Part shown: one piece after another, positions 38,374 to 48,033 of the stretch
Numbering within the stretch: position 1 is the first letter of the stretch
Layout: every line of letters starts with the position of its first letter
DNA from: Cupriavidus phytohabitans
GTDB lineage: Bacteria; Pseudomonadota; Gammaproteobacteria; Burkholderiales; Burkholderiaceae
Reading direction: 5' to 3'
Length of the DNA: 64,000 bases
Assembly (NCBI RefSeq): GCF_000426345.1
Contig: NZ_AUFE01000019.1
Location: 1 to 64,000, forward strand
Notes under the pieces: model-generated
The model's database searches: none
Told to the model about the DNA's origin: nothing
What the model saw: the letters and a program-made list of their open reading frames with translations, nothing else
Translations under genes and position numbers: made by a program

Positions 38374-39633
38374 TCAGGCGATCGCTTCGCGCGCCTGGGC
38401 TTCGTATCGGTGCACGGTGTTGCGCATCACCCAGAGCAGCATCACGCCGGGCAGCGCCACCACCACGGTGCCGAGGTAGAACGGTGCCCAGCCCCAGGCT
38501 TCGACCATATAGCCCGAGGTCGGCCCCACGTAGACCCGGCCCACCGACGCCAGCGCCGACAGCAGCGCGTACTGCGTGGCCGAGAACGAGCGGTTGCACA
38601 GCGTCATCAGCAGCGCCACGAAGGCCGCGGTGCCCATGCCGCCGCACAGGTTTTCCACCGCGATGGTGGCGCCCATGGTCCACAGGTGAGCGGGCGTCAC
38701 GGCGAGGATCCAGTAGCCCAGGTTCGATACCGCCTGCAGCACGCCGAACACCATCAGCGAACGGTACAGCCCCAGCCGCACCATCAGCGTGCCGCCGAAC
38801 AGCGCGCCGATGATGGTGGCGGCCAGCCCCAGCGTCTTGTTGACGATGCCGACCTCGCCGGCCGAGAAGCCCACGCCGCGGATCAGGAAGGTGGTCGACA
38901 GGCTGCCGGCAAAGGCGTCGCCCAGCTTGTACAGCACGATCAACAGCAGCAGCCACCATGCGCCGGGCCGCGCGAAGAAATCGCGCAGCGGGCCGACCAC
39001 GGCCTCTTCCAGCGAGCGCGGCGCGCGCGCGGGCATGTCGGGCTCGGGCGCCCACAGCAGGGTCAGGATGCCCACGCCCATCAGCGCCGCCATCAGCAGG
39101 TAGGTCTGCTGCCAGCCGAGCACGCGGTCGGCCAGCCACAGCGCCAGGCCGCCGGAAACCAGCATCGCCAGCCGGTAGCCCAGCACCTTGACCGCCGCGC
39201 CGGCACCGCGCTCGGGCGGGCGCAGCACGTCGGTGCTGTAGGCGTCGAAGACAATGTCCTGCGAGGCCGACAGGAAGGCCACCAGCGTGGCCAGCGCCGC
39301 CAGCGTCCACAGCGCCTCGCGCGGCGGGCAGAACGCCATCGCGGCGATGCCCGCCACCAGCCCCAGCTGCGTCACCAGCAGCCAGCCGCGGCGCCGGCCC
39401 AGCAGCGGCGGCGTGTAGCGGTCCATCAGCGGTGCCCACAAGAACTTGAAGATATAGGCCTGGCCCACCAGCGAGAAAAAGCCGATGGTCTTGATATCCA
39501 GGCCCTCGACCGTCATCCAGGCCTGCAGCGTGCCGGAGGTCAGCGCCAGCGGCAGCCCGGAGGCAAAGCCCAGGGTCAGCATGGCGCCGATGCGACGGTT
39601 GCGGAAGATATCGAGATAGGCCTGGAAAGTCAT
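38374..39633 (-). CDS. ampG: AmpG-type muropeptide MFS transporter
   Basis: A 419-residue major-facilitator protein with about 12 segments. The start MTFQAYLDIFRNRRIGAMLTLGFASGLPLALTSGTLQ and WAPLMDRYTPPLLGRRRGW are hallmarks of AmpG, which imports anhydro-muropeptides for cell-wall recycling and beta-lactamase induction. The chosen ATG (39633) begins at this motif; the open frame farther upstream is antisense to the neighbouring protease leader. Divergent from the M48 protease. Confidence 0.88.
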   Translation of the reverse strand: MTFQAYLDIFRNRRIGAMLTLGFASGLPLALTSGTLQAWMTVEGLDIKTIGFFSLVGQAYIFKFLWAPLMDRYTPPLLGRRRGWLLVTQLGLVAGIAAMAFCPPREALWTLAALATLVAFLSASQDIVFDAYSTDVLRPPERGAGAAVKVLGYRLAMLVSGGLALWLADRVLGWQQTYLLMAALMGVGILTLLWAPEPDMPARAPRSLEEAVVGPLRDFFARPGAWWLLLLIVLYKLGDAFAGSLSTTFLIRGVGFSAGEVGIVNKTLGLAATIIGALFGGTLMVRLGLYRSLMVFGVLQAVSNLGYWILAVTPAHLWTMGATIAVENLCGGMGTAAFVALLMTLCNRSFSATQYALLSALASVGRVYVGPTSGYMVEAWGWAPFYLGTVVVALPGVMLLWVMRNTVHRYEAQAREAIA

Positions 39634-39787
39634 GGATGCGCGGGGGATGGAGCGCCGCGCGGCTGCGCGGGCGCCGTGTATTATTGCATCACCCGTTTGC
39701 CGCCCCGCCACTTGTGCTGCGGCAGCGTTGCCGCGGATCGCTCCGGCCCGCGGCCAAGATCCATCTACTGCGCCCGAGGAACCGCAA

Positions 39788-40759
39788 ATGCTCCGCCCCC
39801 AGCAACGTCTCCAGCATCCGATTCGTGTCCGGCTTGCCCGCGCGCTCGCGCTGGCGGCGGCGTTGCTGGCCGCGCCGGGCATGCCTGCCCATGCGCAGGG
39901 GCAGGGGCAGGGCAGCGAGCCCGGCGGCATCAACATCCAGCGCGGCGGCTCGGCGGTGCGCAACATCGTGCCGGCCGAGGCGATCGAACAGCAGGCCGCG
40001 CAGGAGTACGAGCAGCTCAAGCAGGAAGCCATCGCCAAGCGCGCGCTGGCAGGCGACGACAACCCGCAGCTCAGGCGGCTGCGCGCGATCGGCAAGCGGC
40101 TGCTGCCGCAGACCGTGCGCTGGAACGAGCGCGCGCGCAACTGGCCGTGGGAGATCAACCTGATCGGCTCGAAGCAGGTCAATGCGTTCTGCATGCCGGG
40201 CGGCAAGATCGCCATCTACACGGGCTTGCTCGACCAGCTCAAGCTGACCGACGACGAGGTCGCGATGGTGATGGGTCACGAGATCGCGCATGCGCTGCAA
40301 GAGCATGCGCGCGAACGCGCCGCCAAGTCCGAGATCACCAACCTGGGCGCCAATGTGATTTCGCAGCTGTTCGGCTTCGGCAACCTGGGCAACATGGCGC
40401 TCGGCACCGGCGCGCACCTGCTGACGCTGCGCTTCTCGCGGGCCGACGAGACCGAGGCCGACCTGATCGGCATGGATGTCGCCGCGCGCGCCGGCTTCGA
40501 TCCGCGCGCCGCGGTGACGCTGTGGCAGAAGATGGGCAAGGTGTCGCAGTCGGGCACTGAATTCCTGTCGACGCACCCGTCCGGGCGCAGCCGCATTGCC
40601 GACCTGGAAAAGCACATGCCCGAGGTGCTGCCGCTCTACGCACGCGCGATCAATACGCCGGTCGACAGGTTGCCGCCGTACCGCGCCAATATGGCGGGAC
40701 TGGGCGATGCGCCCGTCGACGCGGGCGACGAAGACAGAAGCAAGCCGCTGAAGCGCTAG
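39788..40759 (+). CDS. Periplasmic M48-family metalloprotease
   Basis: A 323-residue protein. The N-terminal signal peptide ends in MPAHAQ (residue ~36). The zinc motif HEIAH lies at residues 164-168 (MGHEIAHALQEHARERAAK) and the third ligand Glu in DETEADLIGMD near 223. NAFCMPGGKIAIYTGLLDQL is the M48C/LoiP-like signature. Close relatives degrade misfolded outer-membrane proteins (LoiP, BepA) in E. coli; BepA's TPR domain is absent here. The start ATG has no strong ribosome site. Confidence 0.87.
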   Translation: MLRPQQRLQHPIRVRLARALALAAALLAAPGMPAHAQGQGQGSEPGGINIQRGGSAVRNIVPAEAIEQQAAQEYEQLKQEAIAKRALAGDDNPQLRRLRAIGKRLLPQTVRWNERARNWPWEINLIGSKQVNAFCMPGGKIAIYTGLLDQLKLTDDEVAMVMGHEIAHALQEHARERAAKSEITNLGANVISQLFGFGNLGNMALGTGAHLLTLRFSRADETEADLIGMDVAARAGFDPRAAVTLWQKMGKVSQSGTEFLSTHPSGRSRIADLEKHMPEVLPLYARAINTPVDRLPPYRANMAGLGDAPVDAGDEDRSKPLKR

Positions 40760-40844
40760 GCTGTTTCCTGTCGCCTGGCGCCGGCAATCAGGGTGGCCCC
40801 GCCACCGGATCGAAGGACAATGCGACAACCGCAGGGGAACCCGC

Positions 40845-42926
40845 ATGAGCCTGAACCGCATGAGCCCGTCGGAGCAACGGGCCGCCTATATGCTGATCTT
40901 CGCTGGCTGCGAGGCCGAGCCCGGCCGCTTTACCAGCGACCTGCCGGTCAGCTCCGAAGTCTGGCTGCTGTATGCGTCGGGAGAATCGTTCGAGGTGCCG
41001 CGCGGGCTGTTGCTGACCCCGCACCACGCCGCGGGCATTGCCGCCCTGCGCACGGCGGTCCTGCGGCGCCTGCCGGCGCTGGCCGAGCCGGCATCGGCGG
41101 CGGCCGGCCAGCGCTTCCTGGCGGCCAATGAATCGCACCTGCTCGCGCAGATCGATTTCTTCGACATGCTCAGGCTGCTGCCGCTGACTGCATGGTGGCA
41201 CCGGGAGGTACGGCTGCCGATGGCCGGCGTCAGCTGGTCAAGCGCCGCGCGCCACGCGCTCGAGCGCAGCCTCACGGGCGACGCCTTCGTGCGCTGGCTG
41301 GGCGAGTCGGTGCTGGCCCATGTGTCGAGCGAGACAGCCATTGCGAGGTTCATGGACATCGGCTACACCGCTTCCCGGACGCGCTTCGGCGGCATCGCGG
41401 CACCGGCCGGCCAGGCGCTGGGACGGCTGGTCAATGTCGCCGCGCAGTATGTTGCCCTGACGTTGCTCGGGCTGGACGACGACAGCTTCCCACCCGGCGG
41501 CCTGACCCGGCGCATCCGGCAGGCGAGCCGGCAGGTGCTTGAAACGCTGTGGGCCTGCCTGCAGGACGACCATGCGGCGCCGCAGGGTGCCGAGGCGGCG
41601 CGGGCGGCAGGATCGGCCGGTGCAGCGGATGCGGCGAAGGTGGCGGCGGTGGCGCCGCTATGGCGCATTTCCGTCAACCGGCCGGCCGAGCACGCCGTGT
41701 TTGCCTCGCGCAAGACCGTGAAGGCGGATGCGGCCATCCGCGTGTTCGATACCGGCGGTCAGGGCGTGCGCTGGGCGGTGATCGATTCCGGCATCGATGC
41801 GCGCCATCCGGCGTTCTTCGATCCCGCCAGGCTGGAGGGAGCGCTGCCGGTTCGCGACGGCCTGATCGCGCCGCGCCTGTCGCGCGTGGTCAGGACGCTG
41901 GACTTCACCCGCCTGTCGGCCATCACCAGCGGCCGCCTGCCGCCCATGCCCAAGGGCAAGCGCGGCCCCGGCGAGGCCGAGCTCAGGGCGCGCATCGCAA
42001 CGATCGCCGACGATCTCGCCAACGGCCGCATCATCGACTGGTCCGTGATCGAGCCGCTGCTGGAGATCAGCCAGGAAGACCCGGCGCAGTACGTGCCGCC
42101 GGGCGGCAGCCACGGCACGCATGTGGCCGGCATCATCGGCGCCGGCTGGCCGTCGTCAGCCTACCTGGCGCGGCCGGAGCCCATGCCGCTGCCGCCCGAG
42201 CTTGCCGAAAGCGGCGATGTCAGCGGCATCTGCCCGTGCATCGAGTTGCTGGACCTGCGCATCTTCGATGCGCAGGGCAGGGGCGACGAGTTCGGCATCC
42301 TGGGCGCGCTGCAATACGTGCGCTGGCTCAACCAGAGCCGCGACCGGCAATACGTGCACGGCGTCAACCTCAGCGTGGCGCTGCACCACGACGTGCGCAA
42401 CTACGCCTGCGGCAGCACGCCGGTGTGCGTCGAGTGCGACCGGCTGGTGGCCAACGGCGTGATCGTGGTGGCGGCGGCTGGCAACTACGGCTATGACGAG
42501 CAATACGCGGCCGCGCACATGGGAGCGGGCTTTCGCGGCCAGACCATCACCGATCCTGGCAATGCGCGCGCCGTGATCACGGTGGGAGCGACCCATCGTA
42601 CCGATCCCTACCGGTATGGCATCTCTTATTTTTCCAGCCACGGCCCCACCGGCGATGGCCGCATCAAGCCCGACCTGGTGGCGCCCGGGGAGAAGATCAC
42701 CTCCACCGTGCCCGGCGGCACGCTGGCGTCGATGGATGGCACCAGCATGGCCGCGCCGCATGTGTCCGGCGTGGCCGCGCTGCTGCTGTCGCGCAACAAT
42801 GAGCTGATGGGCCAGCCCGAGACCGTCAAGGCCATCCTGTGCGACGCGGCCATGGACCTCGGGCGCGAGCGCGCATTCCAGGGAGCGGGACTGGTGGATG
42901 CGTTGCGGGCGCTGCAGCGCGTATAA
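40845..42926 (+). CDS. Subtilisin-like (S8) serine protease with a large unassigned N-terminal region
   Basis: A 693-residue protein without a signal peptide. The subtilase triad is D314 (WAVIDSGIDARHPAF), H423 (GSHGTHVAGIIGA) and S634 (GTSMAAPHVSGVAAL). About 109 residues separate Asp and His, far more than the usual 30-60. The first ~290 residues, starting MSLNRMSPSEQRAAYMLIF, have no recognised domain and are separated from the catalytic part by an Ala-rich linker. Lack of a secretion signal suggests an intracellular enzyme or one exported by another route. It is preceded by the M48 protease and closed by a terminator. Confidence 0.8.
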   Translation: MSLNRMSPSEQRAAYMLIFAGCEAEPGRFTSDLPVSSEVWLLYASGESFEVPRGLLLTPHHAAGIAALRTAVLRRLPALAEPASAAAGQRFLAANESHLLAQIDFFDMLRLLPLTAWWHREVRLPMAGVSWSSAARHALERSLTGDAFVRWLGESVLAHVSSETAIARFMDIGYTASRTRFGGIAAPAGQALGRLVNVAAQYVALTLLGLDDDSFPPGGLTRRIRQASRQVLETLWACLQDDHAAPQGAEAARAAGSAGAADAAKVAAVAPLWRISVNRPAEHAVFASRKTVKADAAIRVFDTGGQGVRWAVIDSGIDARHPAFFDPARLEGALPVRDGLIAPRLSRVVRTLDFTRLSAITSGRLPPMPKGKRGPGEAELRARIATIADDLANGRIIDWSVIEPLLEISQEDPAQYVPPGGSHGTHVAGIIGAGWPSSAYLARPEPMPLPPELAESGDVSGICPCIELLDLRIFDAQGRGDEFGILGALQYVRWLNQSRDRQYVHGVNLSVALHHDVRNYACGSTPVCVECDRLVANGVIVVAAAGNYGYDEQYAAAHMGAGFRGQTITDPGNARAVITVGATHRTDPYRYGISYFSSHGPTGDGRIKPDLVAPGEKITSTVPGGTLASMDGTSMAAPHVSGVAALLLSRNNELMGQPETVKAILCDAAMDLGRERAFQGAGLVDALRALQRV

Positions 42927-42951
42927 GCCGCGCCGGTTTCCGGTGTCCAAC

Positions 42952-42980
42952 AAAAAAGCCGGCAGTGCCGGCTTTCTTGT
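42952..42980. terminator. Bidirectional terminator between the S8 protease and argC
   Basis: AAAGCCGGC-AGT-GCCGGCTTT (42955-42975) is a perfect 9-bp stem with A-run on one side and T-run on the other. It lies between convergent genes, so it can stop both. Confidence 0.9.
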
Positions 42981-42998
42981 GTCCAGGAAGCAGCGCTG

Positions 42999-43946
42999 TC
43001 AGGCCTGCAGCCCGGTGGCTTCGTCGGCGCCGACATGCACGTTCATGCATTGCACCGCCGCGCCGGCCGCGCCCTTGCCCAGGTTGTCCAGGCGCGCGAC
43101 CAGGTTCAGGCGCTCGGGCGTGCCGAACACGAACAGGTCGACCCGGTTGGTGTCGTTGTTGGCCTGCACGTCGAAGAAACCGTCGTCGAGGTTGTCGTCG
43201 CTGTTGTACGACATCACGCGCACGAACTGCTCGCCTTCATAGTGCTTGCGGTAGATGTCGACGATCTGCTCCGGGCTCACCTTGCGCGCCAGCCGATCCG
43301 CGAACACTGGCACCGTCACCGCCAGGCCCTTCAGGAAGTTGCCGACGATCGGGTTGAAGATCGGGTCCGACGACAGGCCGCCCTGCACGCGCATCTCGGG
43401 CAGGTGCTTGTGCTGCAGCCCCAGCGCGTACGGACGCGGGCTGTTCAGCTTCGGGTTACCGCCGGCCTCGAAGTCGGCAATCATCTTCTTGCCGCCGCCG
43501 CTGTAGCCGGTCAGCGAGAACGCCGACACGGGGTAGTCGCGCGGCAGCACGCCGGCATCCACCAGCGGACGCACCGCCAGCACGAAGGCGCTGGCGTGGC
43601 AGCCCGGCACGGCGATGCGCTTGCTCGCACGGATCTTCTCGCGCTGGCCGCGCACCAGTTCCGGCAGGCCATAGGCCCAGTTGTCGGCAGTGCGGAACGC
43701 CGTGCTGGCGTCGATCACGCAGGTGTCCGGGTTGGTCACCAGCGACACCGCCTCGCGCGAGGCCACGTCGGGCAGGCACAGGAAGGCGACGTCGGCGGCG
43801 TTCAGGAAGCGTGCTCGCTCGGCCGGATCCTTGCGCTTGTCATCGGCAATACGCAGCAGTTCTACGTCGGAACGACCGGAAAGATAGTCAAGCAGCCGGA
43901 GACCGGTCGTGCCTTCCTGACCATCGACGAACACTTTGAAAACCAT
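42999..43946 (-). CDS. argC: N-acetyl-gamma-glutamyl-phosphate reductase, type 2
   Basis: A 315-residue NADPH-dependent reductase of the short ArgC2 form. The N-terminal [17 protein letters not shown] contains the nucleotide loop, C116 in the signature VPGCHASAF is the catalytic cysteine and HLPEM carries a conserved His. It reduces N-acetylglutamyl-phosphate, the product of ArgB (30708-31634), in arginine biosynthesis. A GAGCGAG upstream is a modest ribosome site. Confidence 0.94.
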   Translation of the reverse strand: MVFKVFVDGQEGTTGLRLLDYLSGRSDVELLRIADDKRKDPAERARFLNAADVAFLCLPDVASREAVSLVTNPDTCVIDASTAFRTADNWAYGLPELVRGQREKIRASKRIAVPGCHASAFVLAVRPLVDAGVLPRDYPVSAFSLTGYSGGGKKMIADFEAGGNPKLNSPRPYALGLQHKHLPEMRVQGGLSSDPIFNPIVGNFLKGLAVTVPVFADRLARKVSPEQIVDIYRKHYEGEQFVRVMSYNSDDNLDDGFFDVQANNDTNRVDLFVFGTPERLNLVARLDNLGKGAAGAAVQCMNVHVGADEATGLQA

Positions 43947-44099
43947 GGCGGACTCGCTCTATGAAATGCGGGGGAATGCGAAACGTCTCCTGCCGGGCGC
44001 AGGGGCGAACCTGCATTGTAGCGGGGATGGGGGTCGGTCGCAGGGGTTTGTACCGATTGGATTCTTGCGGTTTGGCACGGTTCGCGGCCCCCGCTGGCG

Positions 44100-44165
44100 A
44101 TGGTCAAGCTGCTGAAATTGCTCGATCGCCACCCGGAACTGCTCGAAGAAGTCCGGGTGGTCTGA
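44100..44165 (+). other. 21-codon open frame coinciding with a hairpin
   Basis: ATG to TGA encodes MVKLLKLLDRHPELLEEVRV plus one Val. The DNA from 44129 to 44160 also forms the stem CCACCCGGA/TCCGGGTGG. It lies just beyond the 3' end of the exonuclease gene, on the opposite strand. It could be a small gene, the terminator of xth (no T-run), or chance. Confidence 0.25.
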
Positions 44166-44175
44166 CTACCACGGC

Positions 44176-44952
44176 TCAGAGCGGATAGTCGTAATCGATC
44201 GACAGCGGCGCATGGTCGCTGAACTTCTCATCCTTGTAGATCGAGCACAGCTGTGCCGTGTCGGCGATCTTCGGCGTTGCCAGGTGGTAATCGATACGCC
44301 ACCCTACGTTCTTGGCATAGGCCTGGCCGCGGTTGCTCCACCACGTGTACTGGTCCGGGCGCGGGTCGAGCTTGCGGAACACATCGACGTAGCCATGGAC
44401 CTCGAACAGCTCGCCGATCCAGGCGCGTTCTTCCGGCAGGAAGCCGGAGTTCTTCAGGTTGCCCTTCCAGTTCTTGATGTCGATTTCCTTGTGCGCGATG
44501 TTGACGTCGCCGCACAGCACGATCTCGCGCCCGCTGGCCTTCAGCTGCAGCAGGTGGGGCAGGAAGGCCTCCATGAAGCGGAACTTGGCCAGCTGGCGTT
44601 CCTCACCGCTGGAACCGGAGGGCACGTACACCGAGATCACGGCCAGGTGCGGGTACTGCACTTCCACATAGCGGCCTTCGCCGTCGAACTCCGCGTTGCC
44701 GAAGCCGGTGATGACCCGCTCAGGCTTGTGTCGCGTGTACAGGCCCACGCCGCTGTAGCCTTTCTTCTCCGCGAAGTGGAAGAAGCCATGGTAGCCATGT
44801 GGCGCCAGGAACGCTTCGGTCATGTCCGCGGCCTGTGCCTTCAGTTCCTGCACGCAGACCATGTCTGCGTCCTGCTTGCCCATCCAGTCGAAAAAGCCCT
44901 TCTTGGACGCGGAGCGGATGCCGTTGAGGTTGGCGCTGATAATCCGTAACAT
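44176..44952 (-). CDS. xth: Exonuclease III family AP endonuclease
   Basis: A 258-residue endonuclease/exonuclease/phosphatase-fold enzyme for base-excision repair. Motifs in order: MLRIISANLNGIRSA, VCVQELKAQ (catalytic Glu), GYSGVGLYTR, LCGDVNIAH (Asp, Asn), WWSNRGQAYAKNVGWRIDYHL and the final SDHAPL (catalytic His). The ATG at 44952 matches the family start. Only 30 bases separate it from the divergent pyrE. Confidence 0.92.
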   Translation of the reverse strand: MLRIISANLNGIRSASKKGFFDWMGKQDADMVCVQELKAQAADMTEAFLAPHGYHGFFHFAEKKGYSGVGLYTRHKPERVITGFGNAEFDGEGRYVEVQYPHLAVISVYVPSGSSGEERQLAKFRFMEAFLPHLLQLKASGREIVLCGDVNIAHKEIDIKNWKGNLKNSGFLPEERAWIGELFEVHGYVDVFRKLDPRPDQYTWWSNRGQAYAKNVGWRIDYHLATPKIADTAQLCSIYKDEKFSDHAPLSIDYDYPL

Positions 44953-44982
44953 TCGGGGAAATTTTGAATTCAGAGAGAAATG

Positions 44983-45687
44983 ATGACGCAGCAGAACACG
45001 CCGGCCGCAGTGCCCCAGCACATGCAGGGCACCGACCTGAGCCAGACCTTTATCCGCTTTGCGCTCGATGCCGGCGTCCTGTCGTTCGGCGAATTCGTCA
45101 CCAAGGCGGGCCGCAAGTCGCCGTATTTCTTCAACGCGGGCCTGTTCAACCAGGGCGCGATGCTCGGCGAGGTGGCGCAATTCTATGCCAAAACCCTGCT
45201 GGCCTCGGGCGTGCAGTTCGACGTGCTGTTCGGGCCGGCCTACAAGGGCATCACGCTGGCTTCTGCCACGGCAGTGGCACTGGCCGGCATGGGACGTGAC
45301 GTCGGCTTCGCCTACAACCGCAAGGAAGCCAAGGACCATGGCGAAGGCGGCACGCTGGTCGGCGCCAGGCTGCAGGGCAAGGTCGTCATCGTCGACGACG
45401 TCATTTCCGCCGGCACCTCGGTGCGTGAATCGGTCAACCTGATCCGCGCCGCCGGCGCCGAGCCGGCAGCCGTGCTGATCGCGCTGGACCGCATGGAAAA
45501 GAGCGGCACCGCCGACCACGTCGGCACGCATTCGGCCGTGCAGGACGTGCAGCGCGAATTCGGCATCCCCGTGATTGCTATCGCCAGCCTGAAGGACCTG
45601 CTGGCCTACCTCGACGCGTCGCAGGACCAGTCGCTGGCGGCTTCGCGCGAGGCCGTGTCGGCGTACCGGCAGCGTTACGGCGTCTGA
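44983..45687 (+). CDS. pyrE: Orotate phosphoribosyltransferase
   Basis: A 234-residue type I PRTase that makes OMP from orotate and PRPP in pyrimidine synthesis. The PRPP motif [18 protein letters not shown] and the substrate loop [15 protein letters not shown] are intact. Two consecutive ATGs occur; the second (44983) has the better spacing from AGAGAGAA. It is divergent from xth across 30 bases. Confidence 0.93.
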   Translation: MTQQNTPAAVPQHMQGTDLSQTFIRFALDAGVLSFGEFVTKAGRKSPYFFNAGLFNQGAMLGEVAQFYAKTLLASGVQFDVLFGPAYKGITLASATAVALAGMGRDVGFAYNRKEAKDHGEGGTLVGARLQGKVVIVDDVISAGTSVRESVNLIRAAGAEPAAVLIALDRMEKSGTADHVGTHSAVQDVQREFGIPVIAIASLKDLLAYLDASQDQSLAASREAVSAYRQRYGV

Positions 45688-45772
45688 CGGCGCCTTGCGC
45701 CCGCGCGCGCATGCGCCGGGCGCGGCAACGATCCAGGGCAGGCGGACTATCCAATCGGCGGGGGGCGGTGGC

Positions 45773-47098
45773 GTGGCGGCGAAAGAGCGGCAGGAACGGG
45801 CAGGGCGGCAGCCCGCATCGACGGCAGCGAAGGAAACGCAAAGGGGAACAAATAAGGCCAACGGCAACGGCGATTCGCTGGCCGAGCGCGGCGCGCAGGT
45901 GCGCCCGCGCAAGCCTGTGCGCCAGGACGCCAAGGCGCCCGACCGGCCCGCGCATGAAGCGTATGCCGTGCGCGCGCTGGTGCTGCAGGGCGGCGGTGCG
46001 CTTGGCGCCTACCAGGCCGGCGTATACCAGGGCCTGGCCGAAGGCGGGATCTACCCGAACTGGGTCGCGGGCATTTCCATCGGCGCGCTCAATGCCGCGG
46101 TGATTGCCGGCAATCCGCCCGAGCGCCGCATCGAACAGTTGCGCGCGTTCTGGGAACACATCTGCGCGCAGCCGTGGCTGCCCAGCCTGTCGCCCAACTG
46201 GCTGACCGATAGCGCCGAGAGCTGGCCCGAGCCGCTGCGCGTCTGGTTCGACGGCCTGCATGCCACGCGCGCCATGGTCGAAGGCCAGCGCGGCTTCTTC
46301 CAGCCGCGCAGCTGGCCGGAGCTGGTGATGCGCTATGCCGATCCCGCCCGCGCCAGTTTCTACGACACTTCACCGCTGAAGGCGACGCTGGAGCGCTTCG
46401 CCGACTTCGACCTGATCAACCATCGCCCCGACCTGATGCGGGTGTCGGTGGGCGCGGTCAATGTGCGCACGGGCAATTTCGCCTATTTCGACAACACCCG
46501 CGACAAGCTCTGCCCCGAGCATTTCATGGCCTCGGGCGCGCTGCCGCCGGGCTTTCCGGCGGTGGAGATCGACGGCGAGTACTACTGGGATGGCGGCCTG
46601 GTGTCCAACACCCCGCTGGCCGAGGTGCTGACCGCGCAGCCGCGGCGCGACGCGCTGATCTTCCAGGTTGACCTGTGGAGCGCGCGCGGCAAGCTGCCGC
46701 ACGACCTGGTCGACGTCGCCGAGCGCGAGAAGGAGATCCGCTATTCCAGCCGCACCCGCGCCATTACGGACTACATGCGCGAGCAGCAGAACATGCGCCG
46801 CATGCTCAACGAGGTGATGGCGCTGGTGCCGCAGTCAAAGCGCAACAGCGAGTGGTACCGGCGCGCCGCCGAACAGGCCTGCGACGCGCGCCGTAACGTG
46901 ATCCAGCTGATCTACCGCGACAAATCGTTTGAAAACATGGCCAAGGACTACCAGTTCGGCCTGCTGACCATGAACGAGCACTGGACCAGCGGCCTGGACG
47001 ATATCCGCCAGACGCTGCGCCATCCGCAATGGCTGGCGATGCCCACCCGCGAGCACCCGTTCGTCACGCACGACGTGCATCGCGGCAACGGCGGCTGA
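45773..47098 (+). CDS. Patatin-like phospholipase with C-terminal DUF3734
   Basis: About 441 residues. The patatin core starts with LVLQGGGALGAYQAGVYQGL (oxyanion loop), the nucleophile S102 in AGISIGALNA and the catalytic Asp in WDGGLVSNTPL. A C-terminal helical part (RAITDYMREQQNMRRMLNEV, LIYRDKS) belongs to DUF3734. The first 65 residues are Lys/Arg/Ala-rich and probably disordered. The start is uncertain: GTG at 45773 is proposed, TTG at 45695 is open in frame; neither has a good ribosome site. Family members hydrolyse phospholipids, and some affect polyhydroxybutyrate granules. Confidence 0.8.
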   Translation: MAAKERQERAGRQPASTAAKETQRGTNKANGNGDSLAERGAQVRPRKPVRQDAKAPDRPAHEAYAVRALVLQGGGALGAYQAGVYQGLAEGGIYPNWVAGISIGALNAAVIAGNPPERRIEQLRAFWEHICAQPWLPSLSPNWLTDSAESWPEPLRVWFDGLHATRAMVEGQRGFFQPRSWPELVMRYADPARASFYDTSPLKATLERFADFDLINHRPDLMRVSVGAVNVRTGNFAYFDNTRDKLCPEHFMASGALPPGFPAVEIDGEYYWDGGLVSNTPLAEVLTAQPRRDALIFQVDLWSARGKLPHDLVDVAEREKEIRYSSRTRAITDYMREQQNMRRMLNEVMALVPQSKRNSEWYRRAAEQACDARRNVIQLIYRDKSFENMAKDYQFGLLTMNEHWTSGLDDIRQTLRHPQWLAMPTREHPFVTHDVHRGNGG

Positions 47099-47125
47099 GC
47101 GGGCGGCCAGCCGTCTGCCAGCGCG

Positions 47126-47935
47126 CTACTCGACCCTGACCTTCGCCAGTTCGGGCTTGGGCGGCGGGTAGGCGGGCTTCAGGTCCTCGAACACCCGCGT
47201 CAGGATCTCCGCCACCATCAGATTGCGGTGCGTCTTGGAATCGGCCGGCACCACGTACCACGGGCATTCCGGCGTGCTGGTCGCCATGATCGCGGCCTCG
47301 TACGCATCCATGTAGGCCTTCCAGTGCTTGCGCTCGGCGAGGTCGGTGGTGTCGAATTTCCAGTGCTTTTCCGGGTCTGCCAGCCGCGCCTCCAGCCGCG
47401 CCTTCTGCTCGTCGCGCGAAATATGCAGGAAGCATTTGACGATGGTGGTGCCGGTCTCGGTCAGCATTGCCTCGAAGTCGCGGATCTGGCGGAAACGGCG
47501 TTCGGCTTCGGCATTGTCGATCCAGCCGTGCACGCGGGTGATCAGGACGTCTTCATAGTGGCTGCGGTTGAATACCACGATCTCGCCGGCCTTGGGCACC
47601 TGCCGGTGAATGCGCCACAGGTAGTCGTGCGCCAGTTCATCGGCAGTGGGCGCCTTGAAGCCGACCACGCGGATGCCGAGCGGATCGAAGCTGCGGAACA
47701 CCCCGCGCACCGTGCCGTCCTTGCCGCTGGTATCCATGCCCTGCAGCACGACCAGCAGCTTGCGGCGGTGCCCGGCGTAGAAGATGTCCTGTTGTGCGTC
47801 CAGCCCCTCGCTCAACTCGGCGATGAGAGCCAGGTCCTCGGCCTTGTTGCCGCGCGACAGCGGCTTGCTGCCGGGGGGGAAGTCGGCAAGGCGGAATCGC
47901 TTGCCCGTCGTGATGCGGAAATCGTCCAGCGGCAT
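47126..47935 (-). CDS. ppk2: Polyphosphate kinase 2 (class III-like)
   Basis: A 269-residue P-loop kinase that uses polyphosphate to phosphorylate nucleotides. Walker A LQGMDTSGKDG lies near residue 65, Walker B VFNRSHYEDVLITRVH near 120, and the lid arginines in ERRFRQIRDFE. The single-domain size and the FRITTGKRFRLADFP N-terminus resemble class III enzymes that act on NMP and NDP. It converges with the patatin gene. No polyP kinase 1 is nearby. Confidence 0.87.
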   Translation of the reverse strand: MPLDDFRITTGKRFRLADFPPGSKPLSRGNKAEDLALIAELSEGLDAQQDIFYAGHRRKLLVVLQGMDTSGKDGTVRGVFRSFDPLGIRVVGFKAPTADELAHDYLWRIHRQVPKAGEIVVFNRSHYEDVLITRVHGWIDNAEAERRFRQIRDFEAMLTETGTTIVKCFLHISRDEQKARLEARLADPEKHWKFDTTDLAERKHWKAYMDAYEAAIMATSTPECPWYVVPADSKTHRNLMVAEILTRVFEDLKPAYPPPKPELAKVRVE

Positions 47936-48033
47936 GGGCGCTCCATCGGTATGACCTGCAAGATCAGGGAGTGGGCGCCCCGCCTGGGCCGGAACGGATG
48001 CGGGCTGCGTCGTGGGGCGCGCTGGCCCTATGG

